Positions 28,010 to 37,396 of a stretch of 64,000 nt of DNA are shown piece after piece. Source of the DNA: Sulfitobacter sp. BSw21498 (GTDB lineage: Bacteria; Pseudomonadota; Alphaproteobacteria; Rhodobacterales; Rhodobacteraceae). The position numbers and the translations under genes were made by a program. The stretch's first letter is position 1, and each line of letters opens with the position of its first letter. The stretch spans positions 1,054,001 through 1,118,000 of the forward strand of contig NZ_CP040753.1 in assembly GCF_006064855.1 (NCBI RefSeq), in the 5' to 3' direction. The notes beneath the pieces were generated by a model that saw only the letters and a program-made list of their open reading frames with translations, had not been told where the DNA came from and did not search any database.

Positions 28010-28642
28010 TCAAATTTCGATGGCTTCGGCGATTGCGAGGGCATCTTCCAGCTCAACGCCGAGATAGCGCACCGTACTGTCCATCTTGGTGTGACCCAAT
28101 AGAAGCTGAACTGCGCGCAAGTTGCCCGTCTTTTTGTATATCTGCGTGACCTTCGTGCGCCGCACTGAGTGAGTTCCATAAGCGGTCACTTCTAAACCAA
28201 TCGATGAAACCCATTCCCGCACAATGCGTGCATACTGGCGGGTAGAGATTTGCAACCGCTCGTGAAAACGCCCGGGCCATAGGTACTCTGACCCAACCAT
28301 CAGCGGGTGTTCCATCCACTTCGCGAGCGAGGCTCTGGTTCCCTCGGAAATCTCGAAGCGCACGGGTTTCTGGGTCTTGCTTTGGAGCACCGACGCCCGC
28401 TCCTTGATTTGGCCTGACGCCATAACATCGACCACTCTCATTTTGACCAAATCGCAGCCGCGCAGCTTGCTGTCGATGGCAAGGTTAAACAGCGCGAGAT
28501 CGCGATGGTTCTCGGCAAGCTCAAGCCTGACCCGGATAGCCCACACATGCTTGGGTTGCAGTGGGCGCTTCTGACAGACAATGCGGCCCTTGTTCCAGGC
28601 GGGGCGAAGCGCGCGAATGGCAGGTAAGTTTTGTGTTTCCAT
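28010..28642 (-). CDS. Small tyrosine recombinase (catalytic domain only)
   Basis: The 210-residue protein starts at METQNLPAIR with GGAGGA 8 bases upstream. Catalytic residues are R61 (SKLRGCDL), a probable beta-hairpin Lys near 90 (SKTQKPVRF), H158-x-x-R161 (GTHSVRRTK), H184 (LLGHTKMDS) and Y193 (TVRYLGV). It lacks the N-terminal arm-binding domains of phage integrases, like other integrase-like recombinases carried on islands. Whether it moves this island is not known, since it lies 18 kb from attL and 12 kb from attR. Confidence 0.85.
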   Translation of the reverse strand: METQNLPAIRALRPAWNKGRIVCQKRPLQPKHVWAIRVRLELAENHRDLALFNLAIDSKLRGCDLVKMRVVDVMASGQIKERASVLQSKTQKPVRFEISEGTRASLAKWMEHPLMVGSEYLWPGRFHERLQISTRQYARIVREWVSSIGLEVTAYGTHSVRRTKVTQIYKKTGNLRAVQLLLGHTKMDSTVRYLGVELEDALAIAEAIEI

Positions 28643-29039
28643 GACTGATCCTCCGATCCGCCAATCCCTCCCACATCGACAACCCGACGTTGACCGAGCC
28701 AGCATATCACAGGATGCTGCAACGCATCCGAGGTCGGCTTCGAGCCCACAATAACGGATGCTGCGTTTAGTTTTAACGGCAGCTAAGCAGGAGACGAGAA
28801 ATTCGCATAGTTGAGATGGGCAGACATGGCAGCGCGACATGGCCAATAAACAGTATACCGTCACCTGTCAGCTTTCTGCCGCACGTCAGCATCCACTGAG
28901 CCGCTGTTCAATCTCGCAGGGTCGCTTTCTCTCCCGGTCAAGGTCCCTTGCATTGGTGATTTCCCTTTCATCTATTAGTTCGGTAAAGTGATGGCCATAA
29001 CGTTTCGGGATTGTTCCGCGGCGAGAGAGGACCTCTGCC
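28643..29039. other. Spacer with repeat fragment upstream of the recombinase and kinase genes
   Basis: About 400 bases between divergent genes. The part around 28690-28800 has repeat-family phrases (CGAGGTCGGCTTCGAGCCCA). The right part carries the kinase ribosome binding site (GAGAGGA, 29015-29021). No gene is seen. Confidence 0.45.
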
Positions 29040-30455
29040 ATGGACGACAGCTCAACGATGGCTCTGACGACGATGAACCCGTCGGAGATTGTTGCCACCC
29101 TTCGTGAAGGACTGTTGATCCTAACCGACGACCTGACGGTCGAATTCGCCAGCGACAGGTTTCTGAAGATGTTTCAGGTCAACCGCGAGGAAACATTGGG
29201 CCGTCCGCTGTGCGATCTGGGCGATGGGCAGTGGAATATTCCGGCTCTGCTTGACCCGTTGAACGCGATTGTCGCACAGGATATGACGCTCGAAGATTTG
29301 GAAGTGGAGCACCATTTCGATCATATCGGACGCAAGGTGATGCGGCTCAACGGGCGCAAGACTGTCTGGGCAGGCGAAGATGCGACACGTATCTTGCTGG
29401 CGATTGACGATGTGACCGAGGCGGCAGATCACGCCCGAAACCTCGGGATCCAGCGGCGATTGGCGGAAGGCATTGTCGATACCCTACGCGAACCCCTTCT
29501 TGTTCTGGACGGCGACCTTCAGATTGTGGCCGCAAGCCGCGCGTTTTACATGAAGTTCAAAGTGGACGCAGAGCATGCGGTCGGCAGAAATCTGATAGAT
29601 CTGGGTAATGGTCAATGGGCAAACGCCGAGTTGATCCGGCTTTTAAAAGAGGTCGTCCCCGAACATTCGACAATCGAAAGTTATGAGATCACTCATGATT
29701 TCCCACAGATAGGTATACGGACCGTTCTTTTGAACGCGCGGAAGATTTTCCAAGAGGGCAACAACACTAAGACCTTGCTCTTGGCCATCGAAGACATCAC
29801 AGAACGCCGCCGCTTGGAAGCTGAACGTGATCGGGCTTTGGATCAGTCCAACCGGCTTTTAGATGAACTAAACCACCGCGTAATGAATTCGATGTCGATG
29901 ATTGGCTCTGTCATCTCGATGGAAATGCGGACCCTGAGCGAAGATGAGTGCAAGAGCGCCTTTGTTCGCATGCGCAACCGTATCGAGGCGATCGGCACCT
30001 TGTACCGCGCACTCTCGCGCACCGGCGCGGTTGATATCGTTAAGGCGAAAGACTATCTCGGCGCGATCGTCAGAGATACCGTGACCGCAATGGAGGCGAC
30101 ACCTGGCGCCATAGACCTTACCGTTTCAGTTGATGACATCGCGCTTTCAACGCGTTTCGCCGTGCCCCTTGGTCTGATCACCAGCGAGTTGGCCACCAAC
30201 AGCCTGAAATATGCCTATAAGGGCCGCGATAAGGGCAAGCTCGGATTAAATGTAGTTGCCAATAAAACCGGCGTTGAATTTACAATCTGGGATGATGGCC
30301 CAGGCATCGATGAAAACGCTCGCGTTGATTCAGGTCTCGGTCAAAAGCTGGTCGAGGCGTTCGTTCTTCAGTTGGGTGGCGCACTGAACAGGACAAGCGG
30401 GCATGACGGTACACGGTATGTATTGACTGTGCCGCATTCTGAGATCAACCGCTAA
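29040..30455 (+). CDS. Two-PAS HWE/HisKA_2-type sensor histidine kinase
   Basis: The 471-residue soluble kinase carries two PAS domains that are visibly related to each other (LLILTDDLTVEFASDRFLKM and LLVLDGDLQIVAASRAFYMK, each followed by DLGDGQW or DLGNGQW). The dimerisation helix is of the HisKA_2 type, with the phospho-His in LLDELNHRVMNSMSMI, and the ATPase domain shows SELATNSLKYAYKG and DDGPGI. No membrane segment is present, so it senses a cytoplasmic cue. The LOV cysteine motif is absent. No response regulator is adjacent. Confidence 0.88.
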   Translation: MDDSSTMALTTMNPSEIVATLREGLLILTDDLTVEFASDRFLKMFQVNREETLGRPLCDLGDGQWNIPALLDPLNAIVAQDMTLEDLEVEHHFDHIGRKVMRLNGRKTVWAGEDATRILLAIDDVTEAADHARNLGIQRRLAEGIVDTLREPLLVLDGDLQIVAASRAFYMKFKVDAEHAVGRNLIDLGNGQWANAELIRLLKEVVPEHSTIESYEITHDFPQIGIRTVLLNARKIFQEGNNTKTLLLAIEDITERRRLEAERDRALDQSNRLLDELNHRVMNSMSMIGSVISMEMRTLSEDECKSAFVRMRNRIEAIGTLYRALSRTGAVDIVKAKDYLGAIVRDTVTAMEATPGAIDLTVSVDDIALSTRFAVPLGLITSELATNSLKYAYKGRDKGKLGLNVVANKTGVEFTIWDDGPGIDENARVDSGLGQKLVEAFVLQLGGALNRTSGHDGTRYVLTVPHSEINR

Positions 30456-30628
30456 ACTGCCAGCCCCCGAGGTCGGATATATGCCTTCACCGGCGCGTTA
30501 GAGAGCTTAGTGTCGGGAACTAAGGAGCCTCACTCGGCTTTTCGAGCGGAGCAATCCCCCTTTCCATATCTCGCATCCCCTTTCGGCTGGGAGCGGGCAA
30601 TTCTTTCAGGGGAGCGGACGGCAATAAA

Positions 30629-30745
30629 GTCCGCGCAGCTGACTTTCACCAATCGAGAATGCTGCACGATGCATGAATGGCCGGTTTCGGGAAGCCGCAG
30701 TGCGTCATTGGAGCCAGGTCTGAATGTCGGCTTCGGGCCGTTCGC
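30629..30745 (+). repeat. Dispersed intergenic repeat, copy B (pairs with 11188-11302)
   Basis: This is the reverse complement of 11188-11302 with roughly 90% identity over 115 bases, judged by eye. It contains GAATGGCCGGTTTCGGGAAG and TGAATGTCGGCTTCGGGCCG. Confidence 0.75.
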
Positions 30746-30774
30746 ATGATTTTGCAAAGTACACTACCTGCGCA

Positions 30775-30965
30775 TAGCTGCCGTTAGTATGGCGCGTAGC
30801 GAAAGTCCGCCATCCGCCCTTGGCGTCGAGGGGCGCACCACCGACGCGAACGGCCCTAAGCGGACCTTGGCCACCCAATACACATGCTGCGATGCAGCCC
30901 GTCGAAGCGGCCATTCGTGCAAAGCGGAGCATTTTTTGTAGTTCAAATGTCAGTGTGCTGACAAA
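30775..30965 (+). repeat. Second repeat-family unit in the same gap
   Basis: Phrases AAAGTCCGCCATCCGCCCTT, GAACGGCCCTAAGCGGACCT and GTCGAAGCGGCCATTCGTGC also occur, in altered form, at 38410-38520 and other gaps. It is more diverged than the 30629-30745 unit. Confidence 0.5.
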
Positions 30966-31044
30966 GCGACGCCTATCCGCCCAACAGACATCCTTCCAAT
31001 CTGCTTCGGCTCTCGAAGTGGCGTGAAGGGTTACGGGGGACGAT

Positions 31045-31923
31045 CTATTCGGATGATGGCGAGGTTAACATTGAGAAGAATGCATCGGTGACGCGCAAAC
31101 TTCGTTGAGAGGACAAGCAGAACACATCTTCGGAATGAGTTTCGGGGAATTGGGATACTGGAATCCGAATGACGCCATCGCATCTGGTTGACGCCGCATC
31201 GAACATAAAGCCTATTCCCACGCCTTGCGCGCATGCCTCATAAATCGCCTCGCGCGTTTCAAGTACCAGTAGGGGTTTGATGTGTAATCCAGCGCGCTCC
31301 AACACGGTATTTATCGCCCGTTGGGTTTGAGAATGCTCGGTCCGAAACAAGACGGGTTCGTTCTGCAACTCACTGAGAGATAATGTTAGGCGGCGCGCCA
31401 ATGGATGGTCTTGCGGAACAAGCGCTACAATTTTTTGATAATAAAATGGCAACTTAACGATGTCGTCGGCATCGGGCGCATCGGTCAGCAACCCCAGATC
31501 GGCCTTGCGATCCCTGACGGCATTTACAACTTCTTGCCAGTTGCCGAACAACAGTTGCAGCTGCACCCCCGGATAAACCTTTTGAAACCGCGACACGAGT
31601 TGCATCGCCGGCCCCGGGGCACCGCACGCAATTGACAGCTCGCCCACTTCGAGCGTATAGGCGCGCTCCAAAATCTCCGCGGCTTCGCGTTCTGTGTCGC
31701 GCATGGACGCCGTGCGATGAAAGAGCTGGCGTCCAATTTGGGTGAGCACGGCCCCTGCCCCAGTCCGCTCGAACAACTTGACGCTATAAGCTTTTTCAAT
31801 GGTTCGAATATGCGCTGTTATTGCGGGCTGCGAGACGCCAAGCACGCGCGCCGCATCTGAAAAACTGGCCTGGCTGGCAACTTCATTGAACACGCGGATC
31901 TGGGAGGAACTAAGCCGTTTCAT
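31045..31923 (-). CDS. LysR-family regulator of the adjacent ABC/phosphodiesterase operon
   Basis: The 292-residue protein begins MKRLSSSQIRVFNEVASQAS and carries the LysR helix-turn-helix (SFSDAARVLGVSQPAITAHI) and a periplasmic-binding-like effector domain (GELSIACGAPGPAMQLVSRF; EACAQGVGIGFMFDAAS). It is divergent from the six-gene operon to its right, separated by 107 bp, which strongly suggests that it controls it. The binding domain resembles that of phosphonate-associated LysR proteins in style, but the effector is unknown. Confidence 0.87.
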   Translation of the reverse strand: MKRLSSSQIRVFNEVASQASFSDAARVLGVSQPAITAHIRTIEKAYSVKLFERTGAGAVLTQIGRQLFHRTASMRDTEREAAEILERAYTLEVGELSIACGAPGPAMQLVSRFQKVYPGVQLQLLFGNWQEVVNAVRDRKADLGLLTDAPDADDIVKLPFYYQKIVALVPQDHPLARRLTLSLSELQNEPVLFRTEHSQTQRAINTVLERAGLHIKPLLVLETREAIYEACAQGVGIGFMFDAASTRCDGVIRIPVSQFPETHSEDVFCLSSQRSLRVTDAFFSMLTSPSSE

Positions 31924-31982
31924 GCGATGGTTTACCTGCTGCTGCCATAACCAAAACTTATATTGCGTCACCTCTATATTAC

Positions 31983-32008
31983 ATTCGATCCCTATACATC
32001 CCTCGAAT
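31983..32008. promoter_or_regulatory. Possible LysR binding dyad before the ABC operon
   Basis: ATTCGA (31983-31988) and TCGAAT (32003-32008) form a dyad 23 bases upstream of the ATPase start within the divergent gap. Binding is inferred from position. Confidence 0.35.
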
Positions 32009-32030
32009 CATTGTTTCTTGGGGGTGCCGG

Positions 32031-33182
32031 ATGGCCGAAGTATCAATCAAAGGGCTGCGCAAAGCATTTGGCGACGTTCAAATTTTGCGAGGCATTGATC
32101 TCACGATTGCGGATGGAGAGTTCGTTTCGTTGGTCGGGCCTTCTGGCTGTGGTAAGTCGACCCTGCTGCGCATCATCGCTGGACTTGAAGAGGAAAGCGA
32201 AGGGTGTGTGTCCATCGACAACACGCCTGTTACAGGTATTCGCGCGTCAGATCGCAACCTGTCGATGGTGTTTCAGTCCTACGCGCTTTATCCGCACCTC
32301 AGCGTGGCGGAAAACATCGCGGTGCCGCTCAAGATGCGGACGCTCAACACGTGGCAACGCTTGCCATTGGCGGGCCGCTTCATGCCTGGAGCCAAGGCGC
32401 GCAGCGAAGACATCGCATCCGCCGTGACCGAGGCCGCCCAGACCCTCGAGATCGAAGCACTTCTCGATCGCAAGCCGGGCGAGCTTTCGGGCGGGCAGCG
32501 TCAGCGCGTGGCGCTGGGTCGAGCCCTTGTGCGCCAACCCGCAGCCTTTCTGCTCGACGAGCCCCTCTCAAACCTCGACGCGAAACTGCGTGTTCATACG
32601 CGCACCGAGATTGCCGAACTTCACCGTAAATTAGGAGCAACCTTCATTTATGTGACCCACGATCAAGTCGAGGCCATGACGATGTCTGACCGTATTGCGG
32701 TCATGATGGGCGGGGAAATCCTACAATGCGCCCCGCCACAAACTGTCTACGCCGACCCTAACGATCTACGCGTTGCCGAGTTCATTGGTTCACCCAAGAT
32801 CAACACCCTCCCCGTTGAGGCGGACCACACTGGCACCTTGTCGCTAATGGGACGCCCGCTGCCACTTTCTTCGGCCAATCTGCGCGGTCCGCTCCAGATG
32901 GGACTGCGCCCTGAAATGCTGACGCTGACCACCACAGATCCGATGCTCTGTGGGCGGGTTGTTCATCTCGAACACCTCGGCTCAGAACTCTTTGCGCAAA
33001 TCGTTGTCGAAGAGCTTGACGTTCGCATTGTCATGAGGGCGGAACCCGGACGCTATGACGCGCTGCAACCCGGCCAGATTGTCGGCATGGATTTTGCCCC
33101 AAACGCCGCCCTGTTTTTTGACGCGGACGGCAAGCGCGTCCGGCAGGTCGTTTCGGCGAAACAACTCGTTGAGGCGGAGTAG
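32031..33182 (+). CDS. ABC transporter ATPase, UgpC/MalK type
   Basis: The 383-residue nucleotide-binding subunit has Walker A GPSGCGKST, the signature LSGGQRQRVALGRAL, Walker B FLLDEPLSNLD and the switch His in YVTHDQVEA. A C-terminal TOBE/OB domain (about residues 235-383) is typical of sugar and glycerol-3-phosphate importers. A stretch of about 25 extra residues (TWQRLPLAGRFMPGAKARSE) lies between the Q loop and signature. It is the first gene of the operon; its stop is 3 bases before the next start. Confidence 0.93.
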   Translation: MAEVSIKGLRKAFGDVQILRGIDLTIADGEFVSLVGPSGCGKSTLLRIIAGLEEESEGCVSIDNTPVTGIRASDRNLSMVFQSYALYPHLSVAENIAVPLKMRTLNTWQRLPLAGRFMPGAKARSEDIASAVTEAAQTLEIEALLDRKPGELSGGQRQRVALGRALVRQPAAFLLDEPLSNLDAKLRVHTRTEIAELHRKLGATFIYVTHDQVEAMTMSDRIAVMMGGEILQCAPPQTVYADPNDLRVAEFIGSPKINTLPVEADHTGTLSLMGRPLPLSSANLRGPLQMGLRPEMLTLTTTDPMLCGRVVHLEHLGSELFAQIVVEELDVRIVMRAEPGRYDALQPGQIVGMDFAPNAALFFDADGKRVRQVVSAKQLVEAE

Positions 33183-33185
33183 AAG

Positions 33186-34157
33186 ATGGCCATCACAGAA
33201 TCCCCCCCCCAAACAGACACGCGTCGCCGCACACGCTCTCAAAGAAGCAACGCTTGGGTTTTGACCGCGCCCGCGCTGGTCCTCATGCTGGTGTTATTGC
33301 TTGTTCCCGTCGCGTGCGCCATGATCCTGAGTTTCACGGATTACTCGCTGGCCGCCCCCGAGGTTCAGTGGGTGGGGTTCGACAACTACGAGAAACTTTT
33401 CACGCGCTCGTCATATGAGAAAATGCTGTGGGCGACATTTACATACGTCGCCGTCGTCGTCCCGCTGTCTGTTGGTCTCGGACTGGGGGCGGCGCTGTTG
33501 ATCAACTCATTGGCGCGCGGCAAGGAATTCTACAAAACCGTCTATTTCCTGCCCGTGATGGCGACACTGTTAGCCATGGCAATTGTGTGGGAACTCATGC
33601 TCCACCCGACAATTGGCATTGTGAATCGCACGCTGGAAATGGGCTGCGGCACAGTCATCGAGGGCCTTTGGCCTTGGCTCTCACATGGCTGCGCGAACGG
33701 GATGCCATTGTGGTTGGGCGACAAAGACTATGCCCTGTGGGTCGTGTGCTTCATCGGTATCTGGCAGGGGTTTGGCTTCAACATGGTACTTTACCTCGCG
33801 GGGCTGACAGGCGTGCCACGTGACCTGTATGGCGCCGCGGAAATGGATGGGGCGCGTAGTGGCTGGGAGCGTTTTCGCTTGGTGACGTGGCCTGCGCTTG
33901 GCCCGACGACGGTCTTTGTCGTCACGATCACCTGCATCCGCTCCTTCCAAGTATTTGACACGGTCGAGGCGCTCTTCCCCCAAGGCGGTGGGCCTTCCAA
34001 ATCCGCATATATGATGATGTTCGCGATCTATGAAAAAGGCATCAAGCAGAACCTGATCGGGATGGGCTCTGCGATCACCGTGCTGTTCCTCATCTTCGTG
34101 ATGATCATCACCATCATTCAACGCCGACTGACCGAACGTAAGGTGCATTACTCATGA
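33186..34157 (+). CDS. ABC transporter permease, UgpA/MalF type
   Basis: The 323-residue inner-membrane permease has the EAA loop YGAAEMDGARSGWERFRLVT, which contacts the ATPase. A non-standard insert around residues 150-180 contains two cysteines (EMGCGTVIEG and SHGCANGMPL) in a periplasmic loop. The start region contains a run of nine C (33202-33210), so slippage could alter the frame. The next permease overlaps by 4 bases (ATGA). Confidence 0.9.
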   Translation: MAITESPPQTDTRRRTRSQRSNAWVLTAPALVLMLVLLLVPVACAMILSFTDYSLAAPEVQWVGFDNYEKLFTRSSYEKMLWATFTYVAVVVPLSVGLGLGAALLINSLARGKEFYKTVYFLPVMATLLAMAIVWELMLHPTIGIVNRTLEMGCGTVIEGLWPWLSHGCANGMPLWLGDKDYALWVVCFIGIWQGFGFNMVLYLAGLTGVPRDLYGAAEMDGARSGWERFRLVTWPALGPTTVFVVTITCIRSFQVFDTVEALFPQGGGPSKSAYMMMFAIYEKGIKQNLIGMGSAITVLFLIFVMIITIIQRRLTERKVHYS

Positions 34158-35122
34158 CTCGTATTGGCGAATTCCTCAAACATGCTTTCCTTCTCCTCGG
34201 GGCGTTAATCGTCATCGTGCCCTTCTATCAGATGGTCAGCTACTCCCTCAAATCACCTGCTGAAATTGAACGCGGCATAGGTGGGTTCATGGGGTCGCAA
34301 GCGCTGATGATTGACGACCGCTGTGTCGCCAGCAACACGCCTGACAGAGTTGATGTCGAGGCTGCGCGCGCAGAGTTTCCCCGCCTGAGCGACACCAACA
34401 TCCTTGGAAAATTGCTTGAGCGCGTTCGTGAAGATTGCAAAGTCCGCCCTGCCATTTTCAACTATAAAAGCGCCTTCAAAGAAGCGCCCCTCATGCGCTA
34501 CCTGCTCAATGGGCTGATCGTGACAGGCTCAATCTTTTTGCTGCAAGTCATCGTCGCGCTTCCCGCCGCTTATGCGCTCTCAAAACTGAAATTCTGGGGC
34601 CGCGAAACGGTCTTTGGGCTCGTACTTTTCTGCCTGCTCATCCCAGTTCACGCCATTGCATTGCCGCTTTATATCGGCCTCGCAAAACTGGGGCTGATCA
34701 ACACATACGCCGCGTTGATCGTGCCATGGACGATCTCCGTTTTTGGCATATTCCTGATGCGCCAATTCTTCATGACTGTCCCCGACGAGTTGATTGATGC
34801 CGCACGCATGGATGGCATGGGCGAGCTCAGTATTGTCTGGCGCGTTATGTTGCCCACGGCCGTTCCCGCCTTGATGGCCTTTGCCATCTTTAGCGTGGTG
34901 GCCCACTGGAACGACTACTTCTGGCCACGCATGGTCGTCACGGGCGACCGCAGCCTCTTCACCCCGCCGCTTGGATTGCGCGAATTCAAGGCTGACATTG
35001 ATGGAAGCCTCTATGGCCCGATGATGGCCACCGCCACGGTGATCGTCACACCGTTGATTGTCGCTTTCCTGCTGGCCCAGAAAAAATTCATCGAAGGCAT
35101 AACGCTGAGCGGCATGAAGTAG
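34154..35122 (+). CDS. ABC transporter permease, UgpE/MalG type, with a periplasmic insert
   Basis: The 322-residue permease starts inside the stop of the previous gene (ATGA overlap). The EAA loop is DELIDAARMDGMGELSIVWR. Between the first and second membrane helices it carries about 75 residues not found in typical UgpE (residues about 35-110), again with two cysteines (MIDDRCVAS and VREDCKVRPA). Matching Cys-bearing inserts in both permeases suggest a disulfide-stabilised docking surface for the binding protein. Confidence 0.9.
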   Translation: MTRIGEFLKHAFLLLGALIVIVPFYQMVSYSLKSPAEIERGIGGFMGSQALMIDDRCVASNTPDRVDVEAARAEFPRLSDTNILGKLLERVREDCKVRPAIFNYKSAFKEAPLMRYLLNGLIVTGSIFLLQVIVALPAAYALSKLKFWGRETVFGLVLFCLLIPVHAIALPLYIGLAKLGLINTYAALIVPWTISVFGIFLMRQFFMTVPDELIDAARMDGMGELSIVWRVMLPTAVPALMAFAIFSVVAHWNDYFWPRMVVTGDRSLFTPPLGLREFKADIDGSLYGPMMATATVIVTPLIVAFLLAQKKFIEGITLSGMK

Positions 35123-35160
35123 CCCGTCAGCCTTTCCCAATCCGGCACCGCCGGACCAAC

Positions 35161-35191
35161 GGCTCTGGTGACATTTCACCCCGCCAGAGCC
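35161..35191 (+). promoter_or_regulatory. Intercistronic hairpin before the binding-protein gene
   Basis: GGCTCTGG (35161-35168) pairs perfectly with CCAGAGCC (35184-35191), 23 bases before the binding-protein start. Hairpins in this place commonly protect the mRNA and raise binding-protein output; that role is inferred. Confidence 0.5.
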
Positions 35192-35214
35192 TTCTGTAAA
35201 CTGGAGACAGAAGA

Positions 35215-36468
35215 ATGATCCGTACCACCCTCAGCGCAATGGCTTTGGTCGCTGCCACGACGCATATTGCACAGGCCCAAGAACCCGTCACCATTGACTT
35301 CGCATACCCTTACGCGTCAGCGTTTGACGTGACGTTCGATGCCATTTTGCCGAAATTCAAAGAGAAGTATCCGCGCATCGAGGTTCAGTTCCGTTCCGCA
35401 TACGAACACTATGAGGATGGCACGAACACAATCCTGCGCGAGTCTGTGTCGGACAATTTGCCCGATGTCACCATGCAGGGCCTTAACCGCCAGCAGATCC
35501 TCGTTGAGAAAGGCATCGCACAGTCGTTGACGCCGTTCATCGCGCAAGAAGACACCTTTGAAACAGACGGCTACCACGCCGCGATGCTCAAACTGTCGAC
35601 CTTTGATGGCGACGTGTATGGCCTGCCCTTCGCTGTGTCTTTGCCCGTTGGCTACTACAACATGGATGCGTTGGCCCGCGCCGGTGTGAGCGAGGTGCCA
35701 AAAACCTGGGAAGACATGATCGGTGTCTGCCAAAAACTGATTGCAGACGGCTCGAACAACCCCGTCTATTGGGATTGGGCCATCACGGGGAACTGGTTCT
35801 TGCAGTCTTTGATGTGGACGCAAGACAAAGCCACGGTTGAAAATGGCCGGCTGACGCTCGATAGCCCCGAGGCGCTCATCACACTCGAAACTGTCAAATC
35901 CATTGTTGACGGCTGTGAGATGAAGAACCTGACGTCTGACCAAGCCGTTGCGTCTTTCTCTGCGGGTAAGTTGCCAATGCTTTTTACGTCGACGTCGTCA
36001 GTTGGCCGCGTTGAACGCGCTAAAGGTGATTTCACCTTTGCCACAGCAGCCTTTCCCGGCCTCACAGGCACACCCAAAGGCCTACCCGCGGGCGGCAACG
36101 CGGCGATGCTAACGTCGACATCTGACGACCCTGACGTTCTCGCCGCAGCATGGACATGGCTCACCTTTATCACCTCTGGTGAAGGCGCGGCAGAGGTTGC
36201 CAAAACGACGGGCTACATGCCCCCAAACCAAGCGGCCAACGACGTTATCTTGGCGGACTTCTATGACCAAAATGCCAACAAGCGCACGGCTGTAGATCAG
36301 CTGCCCCTTCTGCGAGACTGGCAGGCCTATCCGGGCGCAAACGGTCTGGCCATCACTCAGGTGATCTATGAAGGCCTTGAGATGATCGCCACAGGCGAAG
36401 CCGACGACATGGAAGAATTGCAAGAGGCGTTGGTTGAACAGGTCAACGATCTTTTGCCCGCCAACTAA
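35215..36468 (+). CDS. Periplasmic solute-binding protein, UgpB-like (family 1)
   Basis: The 417-residue protein has a signal peptide (MIRTTLSAMALVAATTHIAQ, cleavage near AQAQE) and the family-1 binding-protein fold: TIDFAYPYASAFDVTFD, YGLPFAVSLPVGYYNMDAL and FSAGKLPMLFTSTSS. It delivers the substrate to the two permeases. With a phosphodiesterase and phosphatase in the same operon, glycerophosphodiesters or glycerol phosphate are the likely ligands. GGAG lies 10 bases before the ATG. Confidence 0.9.
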   Translation: MIRTTLSAMALVAATTHIAQAQEPVTIDFAYPYASAFDVTFDAILPKFKEKYPRIEVQFRSAYEHYEDGTNTILRESVSDNLPDVTMQGLNRQQILVEKGIAQSLTPFIAQEDTFETDGYHAAMLKLSTFDGDVYGLPFAVSLPVGYYNMDALARAGVSEVPKTWEDMIGVCQKLIADGSNNPVYWDWAITGNWFLQSLMWTQDKATVENGRLTLDSPEALITLETVKSIVDGCEMKNLTSDQAVASFSAGKLPMLFTSTSSVGRVERAKGDFTFATAAFPGLTGTPKGLPAGGNAAMLTSTSDDPDVLAAAWTWLTFITSGEGAAEVAKTTGYMPPNQAANDVILADFYDQNANKRTAVDQLPLLRDWQAYPGANGLAITQVIYEGLEMIATGEADDMEELQEALVEQVNDLLPAN

Positions 36469-36479
36469 ATCGCGATTTC

Positions 36480-36505
36480 GCAGGACGCCACTGATGGTGT
36501 CCTGC
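36480..36505 (+). promoter_or_regulatory. Hairpin after the binding-protein gene
   Basis: GCAGGACGCCA and TGGTGTCCTGC pair over 11 positions (one G-U) with loop CTGA, starting 11 bases after the stop. It has few T residues behind it. It may be an mRNA 3'-stabilising element or partial terminator that lowers expression of the two enzymes downstream. Confidence 0.5.
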
Positions 36506-36529
36506 GCTTTGCTCTTCAAAGGGTCTGCT

Positions 36530-37396
36530 ATGACAAACGCAATGAAATTCATTCACCTCACTGACACCCATGTGATCGGTGGCAACCGGTTGCTATATGG
36601 GGCAAACCCCGCGCGCCGCCTGTCGCGCGCCGTGGACAGCATCATCAAAGACCATGCCGACGCGGCCTTCGTGGTTGTGACGGGAGACATGACACATTGG
36701 GGCGATGCAGACGCATATGCCGCATTCGCGCGCGAAATCCGCCGCCTTCCTATGCCAGTCCATCTGATGGTCGGAAATCACGACGACGGCGACGCCTTCA
36801 AACACACCTTTCCTGACGCGCCACGCGATCCGTCTGGGTTTGTGCAATTCACCTTTGAGACGCCACATCATAAGGCAATCTGTCTCGACACCAAATTGCA
36901 GGGCACACATGCAGGCGGATATTGCACAGGGCGTCTGGCGTGGCTCAAACAGCAGCTCGAACACTCGGACGAGCCGGTTTTACTGTTCATGCATCATCCG
37001 CCGTTTCCTGTTGGCATTCAGGCAATGGACAACATCATGATGCAAGATGCCGAACCGTTTCATAATGTTATTGCCCCCCACAAGCACCGCATCCAACATC
37101 TGTTTTTCGGCCATGTGCATCGGCCAATCTATGGCAATTGGCGGGGCGTTTCGTTTTCATGCATGCGCGGCTTGAACCATCAGGTTGCGTTGGATCTCAA
37201 TCCAGAAACCACCAATGTGCCGGGTGATCTGGCACAGCCCGCATATGGTGTTGTCTTGCTCTCCGAGGGTCTCGTTGTCGCACATATGTGTGAATTCGCC
37301 GACACGTCGCCACGCTTTTCCCTCGCCGCGCCAGAGGGCGAAGACAATCGCGCCTATCAATTGAACATGCGCCACGAAGGTTTCACAGACCTATGA
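36530..37396 (+). CDS. Class III cyclic-nucleotide / glycerophosphodiester phosphodiesterase (GpdQ-like)
   Basis: The 288-residue metallophosphoesterase shows the full metal motif set: LTDTHV, VVTGDMTHWGD, VGNHDDGD, FMHHPPF and FGHVHRP. The ATG at 36530 follows AAAGGG at the right distance. Related enzymes hydrolyse cAMP or glycerophosphodiesters; beside a Ugp-type importer the second activity is more likely, giving glycerol phosphate and the free alcohol. There is no signal peptide, so it acts in the cytoplasm after uptake. Its stop overlaps the next start (ATGA). Confidence 0.85.
   Translation: MTNAMKFIHLTDTHVIGGNRLLYGANPARRLSRAVDSIIKDHADAAFVVVTGDMTHWGDADAYAAFAREIRRLPMPVHLMVGNHDDGDAFKHTFPDAPRDPSGFVQFTFETPHHKAICLDTKLQGTHAGGYCTGRLAWLKQQLEHSDEPVLLFMHHPPFPVGIQAMDNIMMQDAEPFHNVIAPHKHRIQHLFFGHVHRPIYGNWRGVSFSCMRGLNHQVALDLNPETTNVPGDLAQPAYGVVLLSEGLVVAHMCEFADTSPRFSLAAPEGEDNRAYQLNMRHEGFTDL

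Larger units (their letters stand above)
30456..31044. other. Gap made largely of dispersed repeats
   Basis: Holds two repeat-family units (30629-30745 and about 30775-30965) and no supported gene. Confidence 0.5.

Noticed and set aside
29040..30455. LOV-type blue-light receptor in the two-PAS kinase
   Set aside because: The conserved GXNCRFLQ cysteine motif is absent from both PAS domains.
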